Origin: Thalassotalea mangrovi
Lineage (GTDB): Bacteria; Pseudomonadota; Gammaproteobacteria; Enterobacterales; Alteromonadaceae
Direction of reading: 5' to 3'
DNA length: 64,000 nucleotides
Assembly: GCF_005116735.1 (NCBI RefSeq)
Contig: NZ_SWDB01000018.1
Location: forward strand, 51,630-115,629
The translations under genes were made by a program, and so were the position numbers. Numbering within the stretch: position 1 is the first letter of the stretch; every line of letters starts with the position of its first letter. Shown here one piece after another: positions 45,968 to 55,541 of this stretch. The notes under the pieces are model-generated. The model did no database searches, was not told the origin of the DNA, and worked only from the letters and a program-made list of their open reading frames with translations.

Positions 45968-47200
45968 TTACTGAGTCCTAAGCTCCAGCAACTGCTGCAT
46001 ATACGTCCTGGCGATTACCCGGCCTAAACTTTCTGCCTCAGACTGATTGTTTACGTCATCAAGTTCAACTGTGATCGCCGGAATATCATAACGTTCATAA
46101 AAGTAGCGTTTGGCAGTATTTAATTTGGGGTTGTGAGAGCCTTTGCGAGCCATGGTAATGTCTTGGTTTTGCTCTCGGAGTTCCTGATTGATGGCCTGAT
46201 GCCAGTTATTAGCAAATTGCGGAAAACGGCTTTGTCCGTCTTTCTGGGTATACAGGATATTTTTCTTAGTTGAGTGAAAATCCAGCATCGACATCAGGGG
46301 GTTTTCACCAAGGAATTTCTCGATCGCGGCATTGGCGTGTTGGATTTCTGGCTCGTTAAATGCTCCCCAGTCGCGATTCAAATCGGTGAAATTGTTATTC
46401 AGGCGCCAATATCCCTGAGCTACACCATCAGGATTTAAGTTAGGCAAAATTAACAGGTTGAAGTGTTCCCGGAAATCTTGCGCTAAAGCATCGTTCGCCA
46501 TTAGTGTTTCCACAAATGTAAATAACGCCATGGCACCGGTTACCTCTGGCGGATGCTGGCGGCCGAGAATCACAATGTTGGCTTTCGAGTCGTCCACCGA
46601 CGTCTGCAATGCCAGTAGTGCTCTGCCGCCGTCGGATTGCCCAAACTGACTTGCGCTCAAATCAGAAAGAGCGCTGATTTTATTGACCCATTGCTGATAA
46701 TGTTGGTTATCGACAATCGGTTGTGCGGCGATATAAAAATCTCCTTGCTCCGCTAAATTCAGGGTTAAGGTCTTTTGCTCATCATTAGCGATGACTTGCT
46801 CCCTGGATAAGGACTGCCATGAGTGCTTGTCGCGGCTGAATTTAGGCCAGTATCGATACCAATAACCGGAAAAGTGTAGTTGTACGTTAATGTTTTCGGC
46901 ATCGGGATTGGCGACCTTAAAGGCATACCAGGGACTTGGATTGATCGGTGTTGCTTCCGGAACAATGTTCAGATAAAAGTTGCCTTTAGCATCGACCCGA
47001 CATTCACCAAATTGTCCACTTTCAAAGTCTTGTTCAATAACAATATTGCCGTGCTCACACGGTTCGCTAGGCACGAGAGTCGGAGCTTGAGTGCTATCAT
47101 TGCTTGATTTTTGGTACTGGCAACCAGCAGTAATAACCAATGCGCAGCCTAAAACAACGACGCTGGCACATTTAAATATGGACCGTTTATTCAGGCTCAT
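45968..47200 (-). CDS. M14 family zinc carboxypeptidase, lipoprotein
   Basis: A 410-residue exported peptidase. ATG 47200 follows GGGAGCG and gives a lipoprotein signal (CALVITAGC); the longer frame to 47254 is unlikely. It has an N-terminal beta domain (typical of cytosolic-carboxypeptidase-like members) and a carboxypeptidase domain: zinc ligands in GRQHPPEVTG (H and E) and LDFHSTKKN (H), with catalytic Glu in AITVELDD. Cleaves C-terminal residues of peptides or muropeptides. Its start overlaps the SGNH gene end by 14 bp: one operon. Confidence 0.9.
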   Translation of the reverse strand: MSLNKRSIFKCASVVVLGCALVITAGCQYQKSSNDSTQAPTLVPSEPCEHGNIVIEQDFESGQFGECRVDAKGNFYLNIVPEATPINPSPWYAFKVANPDAENINVQLHFSGYWYRYWPKFSRDKHSWQSLSREQVIANDEQKTLTLNLAEQGDFYIAAQPIVDNQHYQQWVNKISALSDLSASQFGQSDGGRALLALQTSVDDSKANIVILGRQHPPEVTGAMALFTFVETLMANDALAQDFREHFNLLILPNLNPDGVAQGYWRLNNNFTDLNRDWGAFNEPEIQHANAAIEKFLGENPLMSMLDFHSTKKNILYTQKDGQSRFPQFANNWHQAINQELREQNQDITMARKGSHNPKLNTAKRYFYERYDIPAITVELDDVNNQSEAESLGRVIARTYMQQLLELRTQ

Positions 47201-48008
47201 TTTCGCTCCCTGTTTTACCGACCTGGCGATAACTTTCGACTGTACTCCAGGCAATGTTTTGTAATTTAGTTATATGTTCTGTAGATAATCCAGGGTTGTA
47301 GTCGAGTCCCTGTGGCGAGGTTTGCTGCAATAGACTGTAAAATACGCAGGCGGCCAGGTAAGTGCCCGCCATGCTGGGATGTTTCAGGTTGTTGGAAAAA
47401 ATCGCCTGGCCATCATCAAAGCCGACTATGTCAGCGGTAAATAGTGAAATATCGGGATAATGTCTGGCGGTTTTTGCAAACGCCAGGCCAACCGGTGCTA
47501 TTCGCAATAAATGTTGTTTAGCGACGCGCTCATAACCGGCAATAATCGCATTTAGCATTTCTGGCTTGTTACCATAAGCCCAGGTCATAAATAAAACGGG
47601 TTCTGCGCCGATACCGCGAATCTCGGGGAGCAGACGAGTAATTGCGGGTAACAGGAATTGTTGGTAGTTAGACCCGATAGCTCCAGTGGAATGCTCTTGC
47701 AATACGACAATGTCCCAGGCCTTGCCATTTTCTCGATTTATCAGGGCTTTTATTCCGGCGCTGTGCTCTGAAAGTCGACCACCTGAGAGGGTGAGCAACC
47801 GGCTTCGATGCACACCTGGTCGCCAGTTCCCTGATGCTTTAAGTAAGTTGAGATAATGACGGTGAACGCCATTATTGAAATAACTAAAGCTGTTACCGAC
47901 GAAAAGTACAGTGTCGGGAGAGTTTTTCTCGTAGCTAGCTTCGGAATAAGCATAAAGTCCTGTCGAGAAAAGCGATGCCAGTAGCAGAATCAATAGATTA
48001 GGTTTCAT
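47187..48008 (-). CDS. Exported SGNH-hydrolase-like protein
   Basis: A 273-residue secreted protein (signal cut near STGLYA). Block I is VLFVGNSFSYFNNGVH (Ser nucleophile with the S-F-S variant), a middle block IVVLQEHSTGAIG, and the last block contains HPSMAGTYLAACVFY with the catalytic His. This fits the DUF4886/SGNH esterase group. Likely deacylates a sugar or peptide; co-expressed with the M14 peptidase. It is divergent from the periplasmic lyase, sharing a 184-bp control region. Confidence 0.82.
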   Translation of the reverse strand: MKPNLLILLLASLFSTGLYAYSEASYEKNSPDTVLFVGNSFSYFNNGVHRHYLNLLKASGNWRPGVHRSRLLTLSGGRLSEHSAGIKALINRENGKAWDIVVLQEHSTGAIGSNYQQFLLPAITRLLPEIRGIGAEPVLFMTWAYGNKPEMLNAIIAGYERVAKQHLLRIAPVGLAFAKTARHYPDISLFTADIVGFDDGQAIFSNNLKHPSMAGTYLAACVFYSLLQQTSPQGLDYNPGLSTEHITKLQNIAWSTVESYRQVGKTGSENEPE

Positions 48009-48065
48009 GGAAATTTATGATGATGAATGTTGTGTCACCTTATCAGCATTTTTATCGCTTTGAAA

Positions 48066-48100
48066 AGTAGGGGATTTGATTCCCACAAACGACTATGTAT
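48066..48100 (+). promoter_or_regulatory. Candidate ECF promoter of the exported lyase
   Basis: TAGGGG (48068-48073), 16 bp, CGACTA (48090-48095), then TGTATAAG. The same two blocks with the same 16-bp spacing occur before the TonB receptor (50647-50674), including AGTAGGGG and a CCC inside the spacer. It lies about 98 bp before the lyase ATG. The sharing of the motif by two genes around one ECF sigma gene is the evidence; consensus of this sigma is not known. Confidence 0.65.
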
Positions 48101-48192
48101 AAGTTTAGATTTCAGATACGAATAATTTCCCCTAATTTTTATCGCTTCAAACTAGGATACAAGGGTTTCAGCACCAAAACGGATCAAGGCTA

Positions 48193-49584
48193 ATGAAAGT
48201 TAACTATTTCTTTTTTATCGCAACGATTTTCTGTACGACTCAGGTTGTGGCTAAAGACGTCGAGGCGATTTTTTCTGAGCGAAATCGTACCCAGCAAGTG
48301 TTGGATATTGAAGCTGCGTTGGCTAGAGCGCAGGGAGAATTAGGGATTATTCCAGTATGGGCTGCGGATGAAATCAGCGCTAAAGCCCGAAGTGAAAATG
48401 TGCCTGCGGATGAATACCAAAACGAGTATGAGAAGGTTCGTCATCGCATGGTTGCATTGTTAAATGTGTGGCAGCGATCACTCGATAATGGTGCCGAACA
48501 ATATATGCATTATGGAGCGACCACGGTTGATATCTACGACACCTTATTGGTACTGCAGCTTAAATCGGCGACGGATGCTCTGCTTGAATTGATGCGAGAA
48601 AATGAGTTGCTGATGATTGATCTTGCCAAAGAGCACGCCGATACCTTAATGATTGGCCGTACTCTGGGGCAACACGCATTACCGATTACCTTTGGTAAAA
48701 AAGTCAGCACCTGGTTAGGCGAAAACCGCCGTAATATAGAGCGGCTGCAACAAGTAAGGGGATCGCTACAGCAGTCAGCGATATTGAAAGGAGCGGTTGG
48801 CAGTTATCTGGGGCTTGGCAGTGAAGGAATGGCTCTGGAGAACGCATTCAGCATGGAATTGGGGTTGTCTGATAATCCTTACGTTAGTGACTGGCACCCA
48901 AGTCGCGATGTATTCGCTCATTACGCGTATGTTGTGGCAATGATTAGTCGTTCCTATGGGCGAATCGGCCAGGAGATATTTCTGCTGCAATCGACGGATA
49001 TTGGCGAGATTGAGGAAGTTCGTCGAAAAACTGCTGTTGGCAGCAGTACGATGCCGCACAAAAAGAATCCCAGCAAATCCGAAGCATTGATCCACTACTC
49101 CCGGACCATTCCACGCCTTGCCGAGGTGATAGGCGATGATATGGTGAATTTCTATGAACGAGACAACACCTCACGCCCGAATCGCGTCATTGAGGAAATC
49201 AGTATCGACACCGCGAACATGCTAATTACCGCCAGGGCGTTATTGAAGAATTTGCAAGTCAATGCCGACATGATGAAAGCCAATGTGATGAAAACGAATG
49301 GGCTGGTGATGTCGCAGCGCCTGGTTTTTACCCTGGCACCGCACATGGGGAAAACCAGTGCCAACGACCTCATTCACCAGCTGGCTGTGCAATCGATAGA
49401 ACAACAGGTTAACCTTGAAAACCTTGTGCTGGCAAATGATGATATTATGTCGCTGCTAACCGCAGAGCAAATCCGTCAGGTATTTACCCCGGAAAGCTAC
49501 ACCGGATTAGCGAAACAGCAAACGATGGCGGTGATTGATTATTGTCTTCAGCAGCGCGTGAATGACGCAAAATTTGTCGATTAA
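48193..49584 (+). CDS. Exported lyase of the fumarase/adenylosuccinate lyase superfamily
   Basis: A 463-residue protein with a signal peptide (MKVNYFFFIATIFCTTQVVAK), unusual for this normally cytosolic superfamily. The three conserved regions are HYGATTVDIYDT, RTLGQHALPITFGKK (catalytic His) and the signature GSSTMPHKKNPSKSEAL with the catalytic Ser. The C-terminal domain (GLVMSQRLVFTLAPHMGK...FTPESYTGLA) is of the ADSL/CMLE type. These enzymes split C-N or C-O bonds by beta-elimination, usually giving fumarate. Its job in the periplasm is unknown; it shares a promoter motif with the nearby TonB receptor. Confidence 0.9.
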   Translation: MKVNYFFFIATIFCTTQVVAKDVEAIFSERNRTQQVLDIEAALARAQGELGIIPVWAADEISAKARSENVPADEYQNEYEKVRHRMVALLNVWQRSLDNGAEQYMHYGATTVDIYDTLLVLQLKSATDALLELMRENELLMIDLAKEHADTLMIGRTLGQHALPITFGKKVSTWLGENRRNIERLQQVRGSLQQSAILKGAVGSYLGLGSEGMALENAFSMELGLSDNPYVSDWHPSRDVFAHYAYVVAMISRSYGRIGQEIFLLQSTDIGEIEEVRRKTAVGSSTMPHKKNPSKSEALIHYSRTIPRLAEVIGDDMVNFYERDNTSRPNRVIEEISIDTANMLITARALLKNLQVNADMMKANVMKTNGLVMSQRLVFTLAPHMGKTSANDLIHQLAVQSIEQQVNLENLVLANDDIMSLLTAEQIRQVFTPESYTGLAKQQTMAVIDYCLQQRVNDAKFVD

Positions 49585-49713
49585 ACAAACGTTATACATT
49601 GCCTGTAAAATTGCATATATTGGTATGGGGCAGCTCAGAGTCACCAGCTAATATCATGATTTTATGTGATAAAATAATTCAGATTTAAAAATAACAATAA
49701 GCTTCAGATCGCG

Positions 49714-50274
49714 ATGAATAACAATAATCAGTGGTTTTTGGAATTCTCAAAACAAACGAAAATCAAATTAACGGCTTCTTTGTCAAAGCTGGTCAGCCTT
49801 GATGAGGTGGATGATATCGTTCAGGAAGCGTATCTTAAGTTATTTGAAATCAGCCAACAAAAAAACATCGAAAACCCCCAGGCCTTATTGTTTCGTATTG
49901 CCCGTAATATCACTATCAGTCGTTTGCGGCATGAAAATGTCGTACGTGCTTCTGTTCGTAGTGTCTATGACATTGATCAGGATCGACTTAATCAACTTAG
50001 TAATGAGGAAAAAATCCGTCAGGAAGACGAACGACGCTTGCTGGACGAGGCCATCGCAAACCTTCCTAATGCCTGTCGCCAGGTATTTTTACTAAGAAAA
50101 GTACAGCAGAAATCTCATAAAGAAATCGCTACCCTGTTAAATGTCTCCACAAAAACCGTAGAAAATCATATCACTAAAGCTATGAAACTATGTCGAGAAT
50201 ATGTGATGCGTGACATTAAAATGCGGGCAACAAAAATGGCTAACTCCAGGCAAGATACAGATAAGGTTGCCTAA
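49714..50274 (+). CDS. FecI-like ECF RNA polymerase sigma factor
   Basis: A 186-residue sigma-70 family protein with region 2 (SLDEVDDIVQEAYLKLFE, ENPQALLFRIARNITISRLRHEN) and region 4 (NLPNACRQVFLLRKVQQKSHKEIATLLNVSTKTVENHITKAM). It directs polymerase to a small target set when released by its anti-sigma partner. The stop overlaps the start of the anti-sigma gene by one base (TAATG). The shared motif before the lyase and the receptor is the likely target. Confidence 0.92.
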   Translation: MNNNNQWFLEFSKQTKIKLTASLSKLVSLDEVDDIVQEAYLKLFEISQQKNIENPQALLFRIARNITISRLRHENVVRASVRSVYDIDQDRLNQLSNEEKIRQEDERRLLDEAIANLPNACRQVFLLRKVQQKSHKEIATLLNVSTKTVENHITKAMKLCREYVMRDIKMRATKMANSRQDTDKVA

Positions 50275-50627
50275 TGTCCCTTGAAGAATGGTTGGCCATT
50301 GGCGTGCCCGACGAGGTAGCCGACGAAGCGATGCAGTGGATAGCAAAACTTGATAGTGAAGGCTTCGACCTCGAGCAGCAAGAAGCATTTCAAGCCTGGC
50401 TAAGTGCGGACGCCACTCATTTGTGGGCCTTTGAAGAGTTATCAGAATTCTGGGCCAAAACCAGTTTTCTGGAGGCTGGGTCGCACAACGAATTACAAAC
50501 CTTTCCTGCAAATCAAAGTACGGATGATACCGTCGCAGAGTTTGAATCTGTGCGCTACAGCAAAGTTGCCAGTGCCGCCCTATGGTTGGTATTCCTGGGT
50601 TTTGTTTTCGCAATGTTAAATTCTTGA
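50274..50627 (+). CDS. Short FecR-type anti-sigma protein lacking the periplasmic domain
   Basis: A 117-residue protein with the N-terminal FecR DUF4880 domain (VADEAMQWIAKLDSEGFDLEQQEAFQAWLSADATHLWAFEEL) and one C-terminal membrane helix (AALWLVFLGFVFAML), after which it stops. A full FecR is about 320 residues and has a periplasmic signal-sensing domain. The next 115 bp hold the receptor promoter, so no continuation is hidden by a frameshift. How the signal reaches the sigma factor is unclear. Confidence 0.85.
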   Translation: MSLEEWLAIGVPDEVADEAMQWIAKLDSEGFDLEQQEAFQAWLSADATHLWAFEELSEFWAKTSFLEAGSHNELQTFPANQSTDDTVAEFESVRYSKVASAALWLVFLGFVFAMLNS

Positions 50628-50644
50628 AAATTATTTGAGTCGGC

Positions 50645-50680
50645 AGTAGGGGGTTTTTCTTACCCAGGCGTCTATATAAG
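50645..50680 (+). promoter_or_regulatory. Candidate ECF promoter of the TonB-dependent receptor
   Basis: TAGGGG (50647-50652), 16 bp, CGTCTA (50669-50674) then TATAAGG, about 69 bp before the receptor ATG. Matches block for block the motif before the exported lyase at 48068. Confidence 0.68.
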
Positions 50681-50742
50681 GTTACTGACAATAAAAATAA
50701 CTAACCAAGCATAATAAAACCTATAAAAATCAGGGGAATGCG

Positions 50743-53700
50743 ATGAAATCCACTACTAAGACGGTGTTTAACCGATCCTTACTTAATCAATCTGTGCGTA
50801 ATGCGCTGTATTTCAGCGGCTTAGTGTTGGCGATGCCAGCATTGGCACAGGATGCACAAACTACAGAAAAAACCGAAGAAGTCGAAACCATTACCGTGGT
50901 TGGTTCGCAAATCCGCGGTGGCGCGATAAGCGAAGCACTGGCGGTATCCGTGGTCAATGCTGAAGACATAGAAACCATGGGGGTTGATTCCGGTGATGAA
51001 CTGATGAGCCTGATCCCGGAAAATGGACAGAACTTTTTTAATGAAGCGGAAAATATCTCCGGTGGCGTCAATGCTGCTCGTGGTGATGTTGGCGCCTTTA
51101 ACCTGCGCAACCTGGGGACCGGCAATACCCTGGTATTGTTAAATGGTCGCCGCCTGGTTAACTCGGCAACGTTTCAGACCGAGGAAGTCGGTGGTAGTTT
51201 TGTACCGGTCAATTCCGTTAACTCTAACACCATACCGGTAGTCGGTCTGCAGCGGGTGGAAGTTCTGCGTGATGGTGCCTCGGCAATCTATGGTGCGGAC
51301 GCGGTTGCTGGTGTTGTTAACCATGTGCTGAAAAGTAATTACGAAGGCTTTACCTTCCGCGGTAAATTATCCGAATACGATAATTTTTCCCGAGGCAGCC
51401 GTTCATTTTCCATCGAAGCCGGTAAAGATTTTAACGATGGCGCCACCAATGTCAGTGTCTTCTATAGTTTTTACGATCGCGATCGGGTAAGTTCACTGGA
51501 TGATGAACGCTGGGCCAGTTCCGATTTTCGCGATCGATTACCGGAAGATTCACCCTGGGCGGGCAGCACCGATTTTCGTAATGATACCGCCAACTCGTTA
51601 TACGGGAAGTTTGATATCGTACCCGGTAATGAGGGGGATCTGGATAATAATGGCTTAGTCGATTCGGGTGGTGAATTTCATGTCTACCCAATTTCCGACC
51701 CGGCCTGTGCTGATGGTTATCAACTAAGCGCTTATACATGTGGTATCTCTGATGATGATGCCGGCTTTTATCGTCTTGATTACAATGCGGTAGGCCGTGA
51801 CATTCGCTCGGATTTGCAACGTAACAATGTCTTTGTTTTTGTAAACCATGAATTTGATAATGACATGGAGTCGTTCTCTGAGCTGTCGTTTTATAAGTCA
51901 CAAACTAATATGGTACGCCACGCTTCGGCATCCTTTTCCACCTCTGAGCTAGTCGTATCAGCCAATAACTATTACAACCCATTTGGGGGGCTATAGGATC
52001 GCCAAATCGTCTGGATGAGTCGATTACTGGTACGTTCCCGGATGAAGGCTTTGATATCGTCCTTGATAATTATCGGTTTGCTGAGTTTCCACGTATCGTT
52101 GACAATGATGGCGATACTTACCGTTTACTACAGGGTTTCAGAGGGATGATCGGTGATTGGGACTGGGAAACCGCAGTCTCTCATTCAAAGGCAACGAAAG
52201 AAGATATCACCCACAACCGGGTATCGAATCTTTTAATGCAGGAAGCCTTGAACGATCCGACGCCTGCGGCCTATAACCCGTTTTCCGGCGGCATCGATTC
52301 GAATATTGAACGCGCCTTGATTGATGTTGAGCGTATCAGTGAGACCAAACTAACAACCTTTGATTTAAAATTCTCAACGGCCGATTTATTTAGTTTACCG
52401 GCAGGCCCTGTGGCCTTCTTAGCCGGGTTTGAGTGGCGTAAAGAAAGCTTTGTCGATGATCGCGACGATCGTCTCGATGGTACTATCGTTTTTACCGATA
52501 GTGATGGCGATACCTATCCGTACGTGTCTGATGTGGTGAATTCAAGCCCGACACCGGATAACGAAGGGGAGCGCCAGGTAACCCTCTCTGTTTACCGAGG
52601 TTCAGATTCCGGTACTGGACAGCCTGGATGTGCAAATGGCGCTGCGTTATGAAGACTTTGATGATATTGATGACAGCACTACGGTCGGGAAAATTGCCTT
52701 TGGCTGGCGCCCGGTGGAACAACTACTGGTTCGCGGTTCCTGGTCGGAAGCATTCCGTGCGCCAAACCTGGTAACGGTTAATGAAGATATTGTTGCCCGG
52801 AATAATACCCGTACTGACTGGGCCTGTGAGTATGCAGCGGACAATGGCGGCGATCCGGATCAGGATATTCTCGATTGTACCAACTCCACTCAACGTATTG
52901 CCATGGGTAGCGATAAGTTGAAACCGGAACAGTCTACCAATACCTCAATTGGCCTTGCCTGGACACCAACCGATAACCTGTCGATGACCATCGATTTCTG
53001 GTCGATCAAAAAAGAAGATACCATTGGCTTATTTGGTGAAGAAAACCATACCCTGTTAGATCTGGTGTATCGTCTGCAAGCGGGTACCGCTAATTGTGAT
53101 ATGACATTTAATGGCGCGGTAGAGCGTGAAGGTTCTTCATTGGATGCGGAAGAGTTAGCAGTTTACCAGGCTGCGGGCATATGTCCGGCGGGTGACATTA
53201 AATTTATTAATGATCAGTATGCCAACCTGGATGACCGAACCGTGGAAGGTTTTGATGTTGGTATTTACTACAACATTGATACCGCTTACGGCACCTTTGA
53301 TGTGAAATATAACGGTTCATTCCTGGAAACCTATGAGCAGGATGCGGGTGGTGATGCGAAAGTGTTGGTAGATGCGCAAAATGCCGGAATTCTTCCGGAT
53401 AATTACCCGGTTGCAGGTTTTGCCGATTTGATTGGTATGGATGGTAATCAGGATGAGCGTCATACGGCTAAGCTTCGTTGGTATAACGATGCCTTTGGTG
53501 CCTCATTAAGTGCCTTTAAAGTGGGCAGCTTTTATCAAAGTTCATTAACGCTGGAAGATGGTACTCGCTATAATGTGCCGTCGATGACGACTTACAATGC
53601 CAGCTTTGATTATAAGTTTGACGCGTTTGGCGCTGACTCTCGGGTTCGCCTGGGTATCAAGAACTTTACCGATGAGCGAGCTCCGCTTGCGGATCGCTAC

Positions 53701-53772
53701 TTCGGTTATTTCTCCGATGCTCACTCGGATTATGGCCGGGAATTTTATCTTGAAGTGAAAGCCTCGCTTTAA
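50743..53772 (+). pseudogene. TonB-dependent receptor broken by two single-base frameshifts
   Basis: Outer-membrane receptor of about 1010 residues in three frames. Signal peptide (cut near MPALAQ), plug domain (ETITVVGSQIRG, FNLRNLGTGNTLVLLNGRRL, RVEVLRDGASAIYGADAVAGVVN) and a 22-strand barrel ending YGREFYLEVKASL. There is no N-terminal STN signalling domain. Break 1 is in a G6 run near 51985-51991; one more G leads into AIGSPNRLDESITGT. Break 2 is near 52578-52581, where one extra C changes VTSLFTEVQIPVLDSLDV into another frame. Both lie in homopolymers, so either pseudogene or sequencing error. Substrate unknown. Confidence 0.88.
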
Positions 53773-53780
53773 TCCATGAC

Positions 53781-53804
53781 CCCTCCATCCTCAGGGGTGG
53801 AGGG
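53781..53804 (+). other. Hairpin between receptor and transporter genes
   Basis: CCCTCCA (53781-53787) pairs with TGGAGGG (53798-53804) around a 10-nt loop, with no T tract. It may attenuate read-through from the receptor into the transporter gene or stabilise the upstream mRNA. Confidence 0.5.
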
Positions 53805-53835
53805 TAACTTTCCCCATAAAAAATAAAATAATTTC

Positions 53836-55311
53836 ATGTCAGAACAACACTCTTATTCACCCACAAGGGCAGGTTATCAGAATATTGGTCTTATTCTCGG
53901 ACCGGGCTTGTTTGCCCTGATGATGATATTTGCCAATATGCAATCGACCATGGACCCTGTGGCCTGGAAAACCGCCGCTATCGCTATCTGGATGGCAGTA
54001 TGGTGGTCAACCGAAGCGGTGCCCGTGCCGGTGACGGCATTTCTCCCCTTGGTGACCTTCCACCTGTTAGGAATATCTACGGCCAAAGAAGCCGCGATGC
54101 CCTATTCAAACCCGATTATTTATTTGTTTTTGGGAGCCTTCATTCTGGCGCTGGCGGTAGAACGCTGGAATTTGCACAAACGCCTGGCGTTGCTGATTTT
54201 GAGCCATACGGGCACCGATGGGCGTAAATTGATTCTCGGTTTTATGGTGGTCGCTGCGTTGCTTTCTATGTGGATGACCAATACATCGACGACCATGATG
54301 CTGATGCCGATAGCCTTGTCGGTTGCCTCGGTCATTACGGAGAACGTAGTCAATTTGACTGATAAAGAAAAAGCCTCTTTTCAGATCGCGATGTTACTTG
54401 GCCTTGCCTACGCAGCTACCATTGGTGGCCTGGCAACCCTGGTCGGTACTCCGCCAAACGCCTTGCTGGCGGCATTTGTTCAGGAAAATTACGGCATCGA
54501 GATTTCGTTTGCCAGCTGGATGGCGGTAGGTGTGCCGGTGATGATCATTATGTTGCCTCTGGCCTGGGTGACGTTAACCCGGATTCTTTACAAAGTGAAC
54601 ATTCCTGAATCGGACGAGGTAAAGCAGCACCTGAATCAGTTAAAATTGGAACTTGGCCCTATCAGCAAGCCGGAAAAACGTGTCGCTATCGTATTCGCCA
54701 TCGTAATTTTGTTATGGATGGTGCGCAGGCCTCTGGCTACTTACCTTGGCGTCGAAGGTCTGTCAGATACTGGCATTGTTATGGCCGCGGCAATGTTGCT
54801 GTTTATCCTACCCAGTGGGAATCGCGCGCAGGCTCAGTTGATGACCTGGCATGATGTTAATAAATTACCCTGGGGGGTACTGGTGTTGTTTGGTGGTGGA
54901 CTGAGCCTGGCCAGTGCATTCTCGTCGTCCGGGCTAGCGCAGTGGCTGGGCGAGAGCCTGACACCAATCAGCGCATTTGGAGTACTATTCCTGATCCTGG
55001 CAGCAACCGCGCTGGTTATTTTCCTGACTGAAATTACCAGCAACCTGGCAACTACTGCCACATTTTTACCGGTGATGGGCGCTATTGCCCTGCAAGGTGA
55101 AATTAATCCATTATTGCTTTGCGTGCCAATTACATTAGCGGCAAGTTGTGCCTTTATGTTGCCGGTAGCAACGCCTCCTAATGCCATCGTTTTTGCCTCC
55201 GGAAAACTTACTATTCCACAGATGGTCAGGGCCGGGGTGATGCTAAATATTATCGGCCTGATACTTATTACCCTATTAGGGATCTGGTGGGCGCCGGCGA
55301 TGTTGAATTAA
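53836..55311 (+). CDS. SLC13/DASS family sodium:dicarboxylate symporter
   Basis: A 491-residue divalent-anion:Na+ symporter with about eleven to twelve helices. Family motifs: WWSTEAVPVPVTAFLPLV, the sodium/substrate clamp MWMTNTSTTMMLMPIAL, ATLVGTPPNALLAAF, and the second repeat LTEITSNLATTATFLPVMG with FMLPVATPPNAIVFASG at the C-terminal SNT-like motif. Typical substrates are succinate, fumarate and malate. It follows the receptor by 63 bp, so it fits uptake of the dicarboxylate released by the exported lyase. Confidence 0.92.
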   Translation: MSEQHSYSPTRAGYQNIGLILGPGLFALMMIFANMQSTMDPVAWKTAAIAIWMAVWWSTEAVPVPVTAFLPLVTFHLLGISTAKEAAMPYSNPIIYLFLGAFILALAVERWNLHKRLALLILSHTGTDGRKLILGFMVVAALLSMWMTNTSTTMMLMPIALSVASVITENVVNLTDKEKASFQIAMLLGLAYAATIGGLATLVGTPPNALLAAFVQENYGIEISFASWMAVGVPVMIIMLPLAWVTLTRILYKVNIPESDEVKQHLNQLKLELGPISKPEKRVAIVFAIVILLWMVRRPLATYLGVEGLSDTGIVMAAAMLLFILPSGNRAQAQLMTWHDVNKLPWGVLVLFGGGLSLASAFSSSGLAQWLGESLTPISAFGVLFLILAATALVIFLTEITSNLATTATFLPVMGAIALQGEINPLLLCVPITLAASCAFMLPVATPPNAIVFASGKLTIPQMVRAGVMLNIIGLILITLLGIWWAPAMLN

Positions 55312-55352
55312 TTAATCAAAAGACAGTTGTAGATGATTTAACAAAAGTAACG

Positions 55353-55382
55353 AAAAAGCCGGGAGTTTATCTCGGCTTTTTA
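55353..55382 (+). terminator. Terminator after the DASS transporter
   Basis: AAAAAGCCG (55353-55361) pairs with CGGCTTTTT (55373-55381); an outer CAAAAGTA/TACTTTTG pair (55342-55349 with 55381-55388) extends the stem. Ends the ECF-linked transcription unit. Confidence 0.88.
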
Positions 55383-55541
55383 CTTTTGATTTTGCAACAA
55401 ACGAAACCGTTAGATGTCAGTATCCTTCACTGCTCCCATAATGTAATTTAAAGCTCGGGCTAACTTATTGTTAATTGTAAAATATCTCGCTGCGCTACTA
55501 AAATTCAGTGAATCAATGCTTAAAATAACAAGGTACCTGAG

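Noticed and set aside
49621-49655. Possible third copy of the ECF promoter motif before the sigma gene (TATGGGG...CAGCTA)
   Set aside because: Bases and spacing (14 instead of 16) do not fit the two good copies, so autoregulation is not claimed.
50628-50742. Possible frameshifted continuation of the short anti-sigma gene
   Set aside because: No frame in this stretch resembles the FecR periplasmic domain and it contains the receptor promoter motif.
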